A stretch of DNA of 64,000 nucleotides from HXMU1420-13 sp034669965 (lineage in GTDB: Bacteria; Bacteroidota; Rhodothermia; Balneolales; Balneolaceae): NCBI GenBank assembly GCA_034669965.1, contig JAXMOK010000013.1:19828-83827 (forward strand), given 5' to 3'. The notes below the pieces were generated by a model, which saw nothing but the letters and a program-made list of their open reading frames with translations, did not search any database and was not told the origin of the DNA. Shown piece after piece: positions 18,578 through 27,162 of the stretch. A program made the position numbers and the translations under genes. The stretch's first letter is position 1. Each line of letters opens with the position of its first letter.

Positions 18578-19381
18578 ATGAAAATTTTATACGCGGCGGC
18601 AGAAATATCTCCATTTGCAAGAATGACTTATACCGCCGATTTGTTGAGGTTCCTACCGGCGTCTCTTCAGGACAAAGGATTTGAAATTCGAATATTATTG
18701 CCAAAATACGGCACCATTAACGACCGCCGTAACCGACTTCATGAAGTAATTCGGCTCTCAGGAATTGAAGTTGAAGTTGGCGACACTTGCGAGAGCATGA
18801 AAATTAAAGTGGCAAGTATCCCGAATGCGAAATTGCAGGTGTATTTTCTCGATAACGACACCTATTTCAAGCGTAAAGGGATGTTCATTAATCCGAAAAC
18901 AGAGAAATTTTACCCGGATAACGCAGAACGTTTAGCCTTCTACAATAAAGGAGTGCTTGAAACAGTTATGAAGCTCGGTTGGCAGCCGGATATCATCCAC
19001 TGCCACGATTGGCCTGCCGGTTTAATTCCATTGTTAGTTAAAACTAAATACAAGGACGAAGAAATCTTCAAGAACACGCAAATCGTTTACAATTTGCACC
19101 ACCCTGAGAATAAAGGGCATGGAGATTCTTCTAAAATTTTGGAATTACTTGGGCTGCCTGAAGACATAAACATAAAAGAGCTAACCGACGATGGAAAGGT
19201 TGATTTGCTAAAGCTTGGTCTCATGTTTAGCGATCATGTTGTAACGGGTAATTACCTTCGTGATGAATTTGATGAGATATTCAAAGAACTAGGAATTACA
19301 CCAAAGCAAATTCAAGGATCGCCGGAAGACGTTTCCAGCAAGTTCGCCGATTATTATCGACAAATTGCCGAAAAAGAATAA
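18578..19381 (+). CDS. Half-length glycogen synthase-like protein (GT5 N-terminal domain only)
   Basis: The 267 residues match only the first Rossmann domain of GlgA, beginning KILYAAAEISPF and including YNKGVLETVMKLGWQPDIIHCHDWPAG. The C-terminal domain of GT-B glycogen synthases is absent. At the place of the KTGGL substrate loop the sequence reads RMTYT (residues 15-19), so the Lys15 equivalent is Arg and both glycines are gone. It is therefore probably not a synthase on its own. Such short forms next to DUF4270 genes are familiar in Bacteroidota, so this is not a local truncation. Confidence 0.8.
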   Translation: MKILYAAAEISPFARMTYTADLLRFLPASLQDKGFEIRILLPKYGTINDRRNRLHEVIRLSGIEVEVGDTCESMKIKVASIPNAKLQVYFLDNDTYFKRKGMFINPKTEKFYPDNAERLAFYNKGVLETVMKLGWQPDIIHCHDWPAGLIPLLVKTKYKDEEIFKNTQIVYNLHHPENKGHGDSSKILELLGLPEDINIKELTDDGKVDLLKLGLMFSDHVVTGNYLRDEFDEIFKELGITPKQIQGSPEDVSSKFADYYRQIAEKE

Positions 19382-19401
19382 AACATCAAGATTTTTACTT
19401 A

Positions 19402-20625
19402 ATGATTAATAAAAACAAAGCTGCCCAATCAAGGCAGCTTGTATTTTCTATACTGTTATCATTTATCCTGTTATCCTGTGAAGAGAGCGGAACAGTTGGC
19501 GCCGGATTTATCAACGAATCAGAAATTGTAGCCGATACCATAATGGTTTCAGAGTTACCCATCAAGTCGGTTGACCCTTACTTAGGGAAGCTTACATACT
19601 CTGCAACAGGTGCTTTTAACGATCCCATTTTAGGTGAAGTCAATGCAATGGCATTATTTAAACCTTCAATAATTCAAGGCGATATTGGCGACCTTCCTAT
19701 GGATACAAAAGCATTGCTTCGCCTTAATATTGATATCGAAAATATTTACGGCAGACAGGATCGAGAAGCTAGATTTAAAGTATTGCGGGTTGCTGATTTT
19801 TGGAGAGGATCTGCTTTTAAAAGGAGTGATGAAGTTTCTGTTGTTGAAAGTGATGGCGGCCCTATTGAGCAACAAGTAGGTGAATTTACTTTAGCAGATT
19901 TTGATACAACAGGATTTGCAGAACTAGAACTGAGCGGAAATTGGAAATCAGATTTCATCCGGTTTTATAATAACGATGATGCAAATCGCGATTCTGTATA
20001 TCGACACGAAGATTTTGGTTTAGCCATTGTGCCTGAAGACGATGCTAATGAAATTATTTATGCTCGAATTAGTACTTCCCGATTATTATTAATCGACCCG
20101 GCAGATGAAGACACAACAACAAACATCATGCTTGATTGGGCAACCGATATAGACATTACCGGTGGCACAGCGCCAGCTAATAATGTGGTATTGTCTAATC
20201 TTTACGATCAATATCTGCAGTTCAACTTTACCGATATTGCCCAAAATTTAGATAACAATAATTTTGTACGAGCTGAATTGGTATTAACAGCTAACGAAAA
20301 TGCGCTTCAAAATTCGCTTACTGAAAACGAAGAGCGCTTTGAAACCCCACCATTTAGAATCCAATTAGGGCCATCAAGCGATATTGCTTATGATCTTGGC
20401 TTTAATACCATTAGTTCCACTGCATCTTATGATGAAGGGAAATATCGATTCGATATTACTGAACTTTTTAACGCCAGTATTTTTGCAGATACCGATATTA
20501 CAGAAGTGTATCTATACGCCGGCCAAAATTCGGGTTATCTTTCCTTCAGCTCCTTTTTTGATGTAACCGCTGATGCAGCTAATGCTCCGAAAATCATAAT
20601 CTTTAATCTGGAAAACGAGGAGTAA
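19402..20625 (+). CDS. DUF4270-family lipoprotein
   Basis: A 407-residue protein with a lipoprotein signal ending in LLSC (Cys26), so it should be lipid-anchored in the envelope. The mature start EESGTVGAGFI and the overall beta-rich, low-cysteine sequence match DUF4270 proteins of Bacteroidota. Their function is not established. It sits 20 nt after the half-glgA gene and 4 nt before a beta-barrel gene. The neighbourhood suggests a surface role, perhaps with the following barrel protein; this is inference. Confidence 0.78.
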   Translation: MINKNKAAQSRQLVFSILLSFILLSCEESGTVGAGFINESEIVADTIMVSELPIKSVDPYLGKLTYSATGAFNDPILGEVNAMALFKPSIIQGDIGDLPMDTKALLRLNIDIENIYGRQDREARFKVLRVADFWRGSAFKRSDEVSVVESDGGPIEQQVGEFTLADFDTTGFAELELSGNWKSDFIRFYNNDDANRDSVYRHEDFGLAIVPEDDANEIIYARISTSRLLLIDPADEDTTTNIMLDWATDIDITGGTAPANNVVLSNLYDQYLQFNFTDIAQNLDNNNFVRAELVLTANENALQNSLTENEERFETPPFRIQLGPSSDIAYDLGFNTISSTASYDEGKYRFDITELFNASIFADTDITEVYLYAGQNSGYLSFSSFFDVTADAANAPKIIIFNLENEE

Positions 20626-20629
20626 TACG

Positions 20630-21928
20630 ATGAAAAACCTTGTATTCCCGATACTACTTATTGTTTGTTTACTGTCAACGAACGCAAACGCGCAAACAGG
20701 CAACTCTGCCGAGGCTCGTGGCGGTTCTATTTATTCATCTATTGGGGTGGGTTATCCCGTTGATGTAACTTCTGCAGGGCTTAAAGCTCAAGGCATTTTG
20801 GGTTTAACCAATATAAACCGAGAAACCAGCAGTTTGGCCAACCCGGGCCTTTGGGCAAGTACTTTTTATAGTCAGGCCTCAACAGGGGTTCAGTTAACAC
20901 GTGCAAATGTAGAAAATTCTGCATCTTCGGGTACCAATGTTAACTTGCAAACCGGGTACTTGCATCTCCTTTTCCCATTAAAACCGGGTAAAATCGGAAT
21001 GTCGGTAGGTATGTATCCTGTAACTCGGGCTAATTTTAAATCAGTAAATACAAAAACATTTAATTCTACGGCTAATACCGAGCTCGAATACACCAACGAA
21101 GTACAGAGTTTTGGCGGGATTAATAAGTTTGAAGTAGGTTTTGCTTTCAAATTAGGTGAGAACTTCTCGATTGGGTATGCCCCATCAATTGCGTTCTTGA
21201 CACTTAAAAACTCCGAAGCACTCGATTTTAATGTTTCAGGTTTTGCTGATCATTCGCAGGAAATCGATTATAATGGAAATGCATTTGCCCAACGTTTTGG
21301 TTTTACCGGTACTTTCAAAAGTATTTTAAGAGAAACAGATACGTTTTCTTTTGGTGGCACTTTAAATCTGCCTTATACCATAGATGCAAAAAGGACTTTC
21401 AGCGCAATTAAAAATGTGCGCGGTGCCGAGCAAGAAGTAACCATTAACGGAGCTGAAGATCAAAATGGCGATATTGACATGCCAATGGAAGCGTCTTTCG
21501 GTCTTGGATACTCGCCAAATAATCTATTTAATCTTGCTGTTGAAGCCGAATTACAGAAATGGTCTGAATTTTCGAACGCATTAGATCCAAGTTCACAGAA
21601 ACTAATGAATGACCGTAAGAAAATTGGCTTTGGTGGGCAATACCATCCGTATCGAAAAAATTTAGATACTTTTTTATCAGGTTTTAAATATGCCGCAGGT
21701 ATATCTTACGACACAGGACACCTAAATATTCTTGACCAAAACATTGAAACACTTTGGTTAAATACAGGATTTGGAATACCTTCGAAGGTTGCTTCTTTCG
21801 TGGACTTTAGTTTCCAGTATGGATTTAGAGGAACAACCGATAATAATTTATTTAAAGAACGCATTTGGACCGTGGGGATGTCGGTTAATTTAACAGAACT
21901 TATGTTCGTTCGTCCAAAGCTTAGATAA
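20630..21928 (+). CDS. Outer-membrane beta-barrel protein (FadL/OmpP1-like)
   Basis: A 432-residue protein with a signal peptide (MKNLVFPILLIVCLLSTNANAQ). The body has the Gly/Asn/aromatic alternation of a large barrel, for example IGMSVGMYPVTRANF, FSIGYAPSIAFL and FSFGGTLNLPYTIDAKRTF. The layout is like FadL/OmpP1-type transport barrels of Bacteroidota, though the N-terminal plug motif is not clear. It is coupled to the DUF4270 lipoprotein gene (4 nt gap) and followed by a TPR protein, which suggests one envelope unit. Confidence 0.7.
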   Translation: MKNLVFPILLIVCLLSTNANAQTGNSAEARGGSIYSSIGVGYPVDVTSAGLKAQGILGLTNINRETSSLANPGLWASTFYSQASTGVQLTRANVENSASSGTNVNLQTGYLHLLFPLKPGKIGMSVGMYPVTRANFKSVNTKTFNSTANTELEYTNEVQSFGGINKFEVGFAFKLGENFSIGYAPSIAFLTLKNSEALDFNVSGFADHSQEIDYNGNAFAQRFGFTGTFKSILRETDTFSFGGTLNLPYTIDAKRTFSAIKNVRGAEQEVTINGAEDQNGDIDMPMEASFGLGYSPNNLFNLAVEAELQKWSEFSNALDPSSQKLMNDRKKIGFGGQYHPYRKNLDTFLSGFKYAAGISYDTGHLNILDQNIETLWLNTGFGIPSKVASFVDFSFQYGFRGTTDNNLFKERIWTVGMSVNLTELMFVRPKLR

Positions 21929-21994
21929 ATTTAAAGTAATAATTGAAATACAAGCCGAGTTTATATACCGAACTAACGAATAAATAACAGAGCA

Positions 21995-23335
21995 ATGAAA
22001 GTACTATATACAATATTAGGGATTATGTTGGTTGGTGCCTCTGGATTACAGGCCCAAGAAGATTGTAATCCGAATCCACCACAAGGAATGCAGGAAATAG
22101 CTGCTTATTCTATTTTTCAAGGGAACTATACTAATGGGGATTACCCATTCGCGCTAACATATGGCCGGTGGATGTTATGCAAAAAGCCTCGCGAAATTGA
22201 GGGTATTCCTGCAGGGCGTTTTAGCCTGGCTACCCAATTCAACAAACTGATTAGAATTTATTCCGAAATTGGTTTATCAAAAAGCGACCCAAGCGAAAAA
22301 GAAGCATATCTTGATACCGCACAGTATATCTTTGCAGATATGTTCGAAGAGTTTTCGGATGAAGAAGTGGACAAGTATGAACTACTTCAACGCCGTGGCA
22401 GATTCTATCTTGAAAATTACAATAATATCGAAAACGGTTTACAAAAAGCATATGCTGATTTCGAACAAATGTTTGAGATGAATGCAGAGCAAACTACCAC
22501 ATTAGCGGATGGATACTATATTCGAGTAATGGTAGACAATATGTCGCGCGATGATGCAAGAAAAGATGAGTTAATTGAAACCATCGATACTGCACGCCCA
22601 TTTGCAAATGCAGAAATTCAGGCATTCTTCGACGAAACCTTAGACGATGCATTTTCATCGCCGGAAGAGCGACTTGAGTTTTGTGGTGGTAAGCTAGAAG
22701 AAAATCCAAATTCACTTTCTGATTTAGAATGTGTAGCTGATGCTTACGAGGCATTGGATATGCAAGCTGAGCTTATTGAAACCTTAAAAAAGATTCATGA
22801 GCTAAACCCAACTTTCGACTCAGCATTAAAATTAGCCGATGTTGAAAAAGGTAATGCCCAATATGCAGCAGCAGCCGAGCTTTATACCGAAGCATTAGAA
22901 AGAGCAACCAACGATAAAGACAAAAAAGAAATCAATATCGATCTTGCTGATGTAAATGTTTCGATGGGGAACTTACGAGCCGCAAAGCGATACATCGAGG
23001 CCGCTATTGCAGTGGATCCAAATTATGGATTGGCCTACATCAAAAAGGCTGCGTTATACGGTCAGGCGGTTACCAGTTGTACTTCAGATCGTAAACTCGA
23101 ACCATTCGACAAAGTTGTTTACTGGTTGGTAATAGATTACTTGAACAAAGCAAAACAAGTTGATGCTTCAACTACTAACACGGTGAACAGCCAAATGGCA
23201 ACGTACGAAGCAGTAACGCCAACAACCGAGGATAAGTTTTTTACTCTTGGTTATGAACAAGGTCAAAGTGTACGTGTAGACAATTCATTAAATAGTTGTT
23301 ACAGCTGGATAAATGAATCTACTACTGTTAGATAA
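21995..23335 (+). CDS. Secreted tetratricopeptide-repeat protein
   Basis: The 446-residue protein has a signal peptide ending near LQAQEDC. A helical solenoid follows, with TPR-like units recognisable at about residues 240-355 (SDLECVADAYEALDMQAELI, AAAELYTEALERA and LRAAKRYIEAAIAVDPNYGLAYIK). TPR proteins act as scaffolds. It is the last gene of the glgB-to-TPR run and is followed by a strong terminator at 23382-23414. The partner is unknown; the OMP and DUF4270 lipoprotein just upstream are candidates. Confidence 0.75.
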   Translation: MKVLYTILGIMLVGASGLQAQEDCNPNPPQGMQEIAAYSIFQGNYTNGDYPFALTYGRWMLCKKPREIEGIPAGRFSLATQFNKLIRIYSEIGLSKSDPSEKEAYLDTAQYIFADMFEEFSDEEVDKYELLQRRGRFYLENYNNIENGLQKAYADFEQMFEMNAEQTTTLADGYYIRVMVDNMSRDDARKDELIETIDTARPFANAEIQAFFDETLDDAFSSPEERLEFCGGKLEENPNSLSDLECVADAYEALDMQAELIETLKKIHELNPTFDSALKLADVEKGNAQYAAAAELYTEALERATNDKDKKEINIDLADVNVSMGNLRAAKRYIEAAIAVDPNYGLAYIKKAALYGQAVTSCTSDRKLEPFDKVVYWLVIDYLNKAKQVDASTTNTVNSQMATYEAVTPTTEDKFFTLGYEQGQSVRVDNSLNSCYSWINESTTVR

Positions 23336-23381
23336 TTTGCTATCAGTTAAAACATTTGTATCTTTTCCCATCTTCTGAAAT

Positions 23382-23414
23382 GGGTGCAGAGTTTAATCTG
23401 CACCCCCTTTTTTT
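23382..23414 (+). terminator. Terminator ending the glgB-to-TPR run
   Basis: An 8-bp GC-rich stem, GGGTGCAG pairing with CTGCACCC, with an 8-nt loop is followed by CC and seven T. It lies 47 nt past the TPR gene stop and separates that run from rho. Confidence 0.9.
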
Positions 23415-23491
23415 CGCTCTCCTTTTTAAATCAAAGTACCGTCACATACTGCTTTTCCAATTAGGAGACTTGAAATTCGATAATTCCATTC

Positions 23492-24739
23492 ATGGCTAGA
23501 AATAACAGAAAGAACTACAGCAAAAATAAAAACCGGAATCGTAACATTAAGAACCGGAACAATAAAAACAGAAACCGAAACAAGGGCGGCAATGTTTTTA
23601 TCCCCAAATTCTACTGGAATAACAACCAGGGTGTAGCAGGGAGATATGCAGGTGTGCTTGAGATTAATGAAAAAGGCTGGGGATTTATTCGCAAGCTGGA
23701 TTATGAGTTCTCGTACAATCCTAAAGATCCGTTCTTAAAACCGGAAGAAGTTAAAGCACTCGAGCTTCGGCAAGGCCTTATTCTTGAAGGCGAATACGAA
23801 GAAGACAATCAAGGTAATAAGCATGTGTTCTCGATTGATTTTATAAATCGACAGCCAATTGAAGCCTGGACTAAATGTGCTCGCTTCGAGCGCCAAGTTC
23901 CAATTATGCCTGTTGATTGGATTAAGATGGGTGAACAAGCCGAAGACATCGAAATGCGTGTTATCGATCTTGTAGCGCCAATTGGTAAAGGCCAACGTGC
24001 GTTAATTGTTGCTCCACCGCGTACCGGTAAAACAGTATTGTTAAAGCAGATTGCAAACGCAGTGTCAAAGAACAATCCCAATATTCACTTGAGTGTTTTA
24101 TTGGTGGATGAGCGACCCGAAGAGGTAACCGATTTCATTCGTTCAACCGATGCCGAAGTATTCGCGTCATCAAACGATAAAAAGACAAACAGCCATATTC
24201 GTATTACTGAAATGGCACTTGGCTACGCTAAGCGTAAAGCTGAGATGGGCGAAGACGCGGTGCTTTTGATTGATTCACTAACTCGACTAGGAAGAGCATA
24301 CAACGCAATACAATCAAATTCGGGAAGAACGTTATCAGGTGGTTTAGACATCCGTGCGCTTGAGATCCCTAAAAAGATATTTGGGTCAGCTCGTAAAATC
24401 GAAGGTGGAGGTTCACTTACTATCATAGCTACATGTTTGATAGAAACAAACTCAAGAATGGATGATTTGATCTTCGAAGAGTTTAAAGGAACCGGAAACA
24501 TGGAATTAGTACTGGATCGAGAGTTAGCCAACGATCGGATTTATCCGGCGATAAATATCACCGCTTCAGGAACCCGAAATGAACAAAAGTTCATAACGGA
24601 TTCACTTGAAGAGCGAAATATGGTGCGGCGATATCTTTTAAAGAAATCTCCGCGAGAGTCGATGCTTGGTTTGTTAAAAGTGCTCAAGAATACAGAAAGC
24701 AATCAGGAGCTTTTAAATCAGATAGCAGCGCTGGTTTAA
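23492..24739 (+). CDS. rho: Transcription termination factor Rho
   Basis: A 415-residue Rho hexameric RNA helicase. The cold-shock-like RNA-binding domain (EINEKGWGFIRKLDYEF) is followed by the ATPase core with P-loop APPRTGKTVLLKQ (about residues 172-184), LLVDERPEEVTD, and LIDSLTRLGRAYN. Residues 1-34 are almost entirely Asn, Lys and Arg, in place of the compact N-terminal helical domain. It stands alone with its own leader after the terminator at 23382-23414. The convergent rhodanese gene overlaps its end by 4 nt. Confidence 0.96.
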   Translation: MARNNRKNYSKNKNRNRNIKNRNNKNRNRNKGGNVFIPKFYWNNNQGVAGRYAGVLEINEKGWGFIRKLDYEFSYNPKDPFLKPEEVKALELRQGLILEGEYEEDNQGNKHVFSIDFINRQPIEAWTKCARFERQVPIMPVDWIKMGEQAEDIEMRVIDLVAPIGKGQRALIVAPPRTGKTVLLKQIANAVSKNNPNIHLSVLLVDERPEEVTDFIRSTDAEVFASSNDKKTNSHIRITEMALGYAKRKAEMGEDAVLLIDSLTRLGRAYNAIQSNSGRTLSGGLDIRALEIPKKIFGSARKIEGGGSLTIIATCLIETNSRMDDLIFEEFKGTGNMELVLDRELANDRIYPAINITASGTRNEQKFITDSLEERNMVRRYLLKKSPRESMLGLLKVLKNTESNQELLNQIAALV

Positions 24740-25056
24740 GCAACGGGAACGCTTGGGTCGATTTCTTTGCCCCAAGCTGTCATTCCGCCTTTAAGGTTGT
24801 GAACGTTCGAAAAGCCCTGTGCAGTTAAAAACTCAGTAGCTTTTCCGCTGCGGCCACCCGAGCGACACATTACGATGAATTCGGCATCACGTTGATCTTC
24901 TAATTCAGAAACTCGGTCGGGGAGTTCACCTAATGGAATATGAACACCCTCGATATTCGAAACTTCGTATTCCCAGCCTTCCCTAACATCCAATAGGAAA
25001 AAGTTGTCTCCGGCTTCTTTCTTTTCTTTTAATTCCTGTACAGTAATTTCTTTCAT
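24736..25056 (-). CDS. Rhodanese-like domain protein
   Basis: A 106-residue single-domain cytoplasmic rhodanese. Cys64 in the loop CRSGGRS is the expected sulfur-carrying residue. LLDVREGWEYEVSNIEG near the N terminus is the usual CH2 motif region. Such proteins transfer sulfur from thiosulfate or a persulfide donor; the natural acceptor is unknown. Its start overlaps the lptB stop by 1 nt, so it is co-translated with lptB. Confidence 0.9.
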   Translation of the reverse strand: MKEITVQELKEKKEAGDNFFLLDVREGWEYEVSNIEGVHIPLGELPDRVSELEDQRDAEFIVMCRSGGRSGKATEFLTAQGFSNVHNLKGGMTAWGKEIDPSVPVA

Positions 25057-25823
25057 TATTCTGATTGGTTTATATAACGATCAAGTTTAAAAGTCTCACC
25101 AAGATACAATTTTCGTGCGTTTTCATCATTTGCTAACGCATCTGCATCTCCTTCCATTAAAATTTTACCTTCGAACATCAGGTAAGCTCGATCGGTTATC
25201 GCAAGCGTCTCGTGTACATTATGGTCGGTAATTAAAATCCCGATATTCTGCTTGGTCAACTTAGATACAATTTCCTGAATGTCTTCAACTGCGATGGGAT
25301 CTACACCGGCAAAAGGTTCATCTAGCAAAATAAATTTAGGATTGGTAACCAAGGCTCGTGCAATTTCGGTTCTACGGCGCTCGCCACCACTTAAGCTGTA
25401 TCCTTTGTTATTAACTACTTTTTGTAGCGAGAACTCCTCAATTAGGCGGTCACAGCGTTCTTTAATTTCTGCTTTGCTGTAAGAAAGGAACTGTAAAATA
25501 GATTCTAAGTTTTGGCGAACTGTTAGATTTCTAAACACAGATGCCTCTTGAGCAAGATATCCCATTCCAAGTCGAGCCCGTTTATACATGGGCATTCCGG
25601 TAAGGCGAGTTTCGTTTAAGTAGATATCTCCACCATTTGGGGTAACCAGTCCAACCATCATATAAAAAGTAGTAGTTTTACCGGCGCCGTTTGGGCCAAG
25701 CAAACCAACAATCTCACCTTGGTTTACATTAATGGATACATCATTCACCACCGTTCGCTTGCGGTAGCGCTTAACAAGCCCCTTGCTGTGTAAAGTTAGA
25801 GATGTATCGTTATGTGATTCCAT
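25056..25823 (-). CDS. lptB: LPS export ABC transporter ATP-binding protein LptB
   Basis: A 255-residue ABC ATPase. It shows Walker A GPNGAGKTT, the Q-loop region GYLAQEASVFRNLTVRQN, the signature YSLSGGERRR, Walker B FILLDEPFAGVDP, and ILITDHNVHETL. The combination EASVFRNLTV plus DHNVHETLAI is characteristic of LptB, which powers lipopolysaccharide transport with LptF/LptG. No lptA, lptC, lptF or lptG is adjacent. It lies 21 nt after purQ, apparently in the same transcript. Confidence 0.93.
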   Translation of the reverse strand: MESHNDTSLTLHSKGLVKRYRKRTVVNDVSINVNQGEIVGLLGPNGAGKTTTFYMMVGLVTPNGGDIYLNETRLTGMPMYKRARLGMGYLAQEASVFRNLTVRQNLESILQFLSYSKAEIKERCDRLIEEFSLQKVVNNKGYSLSGGERRRTEIARALVTNPKFILLDEPFAGVDPIAVEDIQEIVSKLTKQNIGILITDHNVHETLAITDRAYLMFEGKILMEGDADALANDENARKLYLGETFKLDRYINQSE

Positions 25824-25844
25824 AGGTGCTTAAGGTATGAATTC

Positions 25845-26543
25845 TTAAGCTATCGACAAGGAATTCAGAATGGAGTCAAAAATAGGTTTTCCATCTTCAG
25901 AGCCAAGGATTTTTTCCATCGCGCGTTCAGGATGTGGCATCATGCCAAGTACATTGCGACCCGTGTTAGTAATACCCGCAATGTGGTCGATCGATCCGTT
26001 GAAATTAGCCGATTCAGTGAGTTGGCCGTTTGCATCCGAATAACGGAAGAGCACTTGATCGTTATCCTGTAGAGATTTCAATCCATCTTGATCGATGAAG
26101 TAGTTACCCTCACCATGGGAAACAGGAATATCAAAAACCTGACCTTTATCAAGCGACCCTGTAAACAGCGAATCGGTAGTTTCGCAACGGATAAATACAT
26201 TCTTGCACACAAAGCGTAAATGGTGATTGTGCATCATTGCACCGGGAATTAATCCGGCTTCAAGTAAAATCTGAAATCCATTACAGATTCCCATCACAGG
26301 ACCACCTTTTTCGGCAAATTTCACCACTTCCTGCATAATCGGCGAGAATCGAGCGATGGCTCCGGATCGAAGATAATCCCCATAAGAAAAACCGCCGGGC
26401 ACTATCAAAAAATCGATGCCACTAAGGTCGGTATCTTTGTGCCAGAGGAATTTAGTTTCGCACCCGAGCACGTGTTTCATTGCGTGATATGCATCGTGAT
26501 CACAATTTGAGCCGGGAAAAACGATTACGCCAAATGTTGCCAT
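25845..26543 (-). CDS. purQ: Phosphoribosylformylglycinamidine synthase, glutaminase subunit
   Basis: The 232-residue class I glutamine amidotransferase supplies ammonia for the fourth step of purine synthesis. It has VIVFPGSNCDHD at the N terminus, the nucleophile Cys in VMGICNGFQILLEAGLIPGA, and the His/Glu pair in GMMPHPERAME. The separate small subunit PurS is encoded two genes upstream. The start lies 1 nt after the clpS stop, which indicates tight co-translation. PurL is not in the window. Confidence 0.96.
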   Translation of the reverse strand: MATFGVIVFPGSNCDHDAYHAMKHVLGCETKFLWHKDTDLSGIDFLIVPGGFSYGDYLRSGAIARFSPIMQEVVKFAEKGGPVMGICNGFQILLEAGLIPGAMMHNHHLRFVCKNVFIRCETTDSLFTGSLDKGQVFDIPVSHGEGNYFIDQDGLKSLQDNDQVLFRYSDANGQLTESANFNGSIDHIAGITNTGRNVLGMMPHPERAMEKILGSEDGKPIFDSILNSLSIA

Positions 26544-26544
26544 G

Positions 26545-26853
26545 TTATCCTTTTATTTCTGTAACTAATTGAATTTCTTTTAACACACTATCCACTTTCA
26601 GGCATACTTCAAAATCGCCCTCATAGGCGATAGCCTTGCCCTCGTTGTGTACTTTCCAGGTAAGTTCCTCGGCTTTTGCGAGGCTACAGCCCGTAGCTTT
26701 CATCAATTGGGCGATTACTTCTTCAAACGTGTGGATGTCGTCATCGTATAAAATCACACGCCAAGGCGTAGCAATACTTTCATCAACCACTTCCTCCGTT
26801 TCGGATTCGGTGTTGGGATCTATCTGCATCAGAAGATCTTCGAAAGGTTGCAT
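26545..26853 (-). CDS. clpS: ATP-dependent Clp protease adaptor ClpS
   Basis: A 102-residue protein. After a flexible acidic N-terminal tail of about 28 residues comes the ClpS core: WRVILYDDDIHTFEEV, the N-degron pocket region with ATGCSLAKAEELTWKVHNEGKA, and VCLKVDSVLKEI. ClpS delivers N-end-rule substrates to ClpAP or ClpCP. It is placed between purS and purQ, 11 nt from purS and 1 nt from purQ; clpS is more often next to clpA or alone. Confidence 0.92.
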   Translation of the reverse strand: MQPFEDLLMQIDPNTESETEEVVDESIATPWRVILYDDDIHTFEEVIAQLMKATGCSLAKAEELTWKVHNEGKAIAYEGDFEVCLKVDSVLKEIQLVTEIKG

Positions 26854-26864
26854 TACACTAATTC

Positions 26865-27110
26865 TTAAGATTCGATTTCGATCGTAAAATCTTCCATCAC
26901 TTCGTTGGCCAAAAGCTTAGCACAAGCCTGCTCAACAACAGTTTTTGCAGCTTCTTCAGAGTCCGCATTCACATCAAGCTCAATAAATTTCCCAATCCGA
27001 ACTTTTTCAACCTGATTAAGTCCTAAGTTTTCGAGGGCGTGATGCGCAGCCTTACCTTTTGGATCGAGGATTGAAGGACGGAGCGTTACGTTTACTTTGG
27101 CTTTGTACAT
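26865..27110 (-). CDS. purS: Phosphoribosylformylglycinamidine synthase subunit PurS
   Basis: An 81-residue protein with the PurS signature: VNVTLRPSILDPKGKAAHHALENLG, here split as KVNVTLRPSILDPKGKA and the helix that follows, then a hydrophobic strand IGKFIELDVNA and a C-terminal strand FTIEIES. PurS bridges PurQ and the small-type PurL. Its presence predicts a short PurL elsewhere in the genome. It begins the purS-clpS-purQ set, 52 nt after the miaA stop. Confidence 0.93.
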   Translation of the reverse strand: MYKAKVNVTLRPSILDPKGKAAHHALENLGLNQVEKVRIGKFIELDVNADSEEAAKTVVEQACAKLLANEVMEDFTIEIES

Positions 27111-27162
27111 AGTGGAGCTGATTTAAGTGAGTGCAGAAAATAAGGGTTAAAACGGTTAGCTG

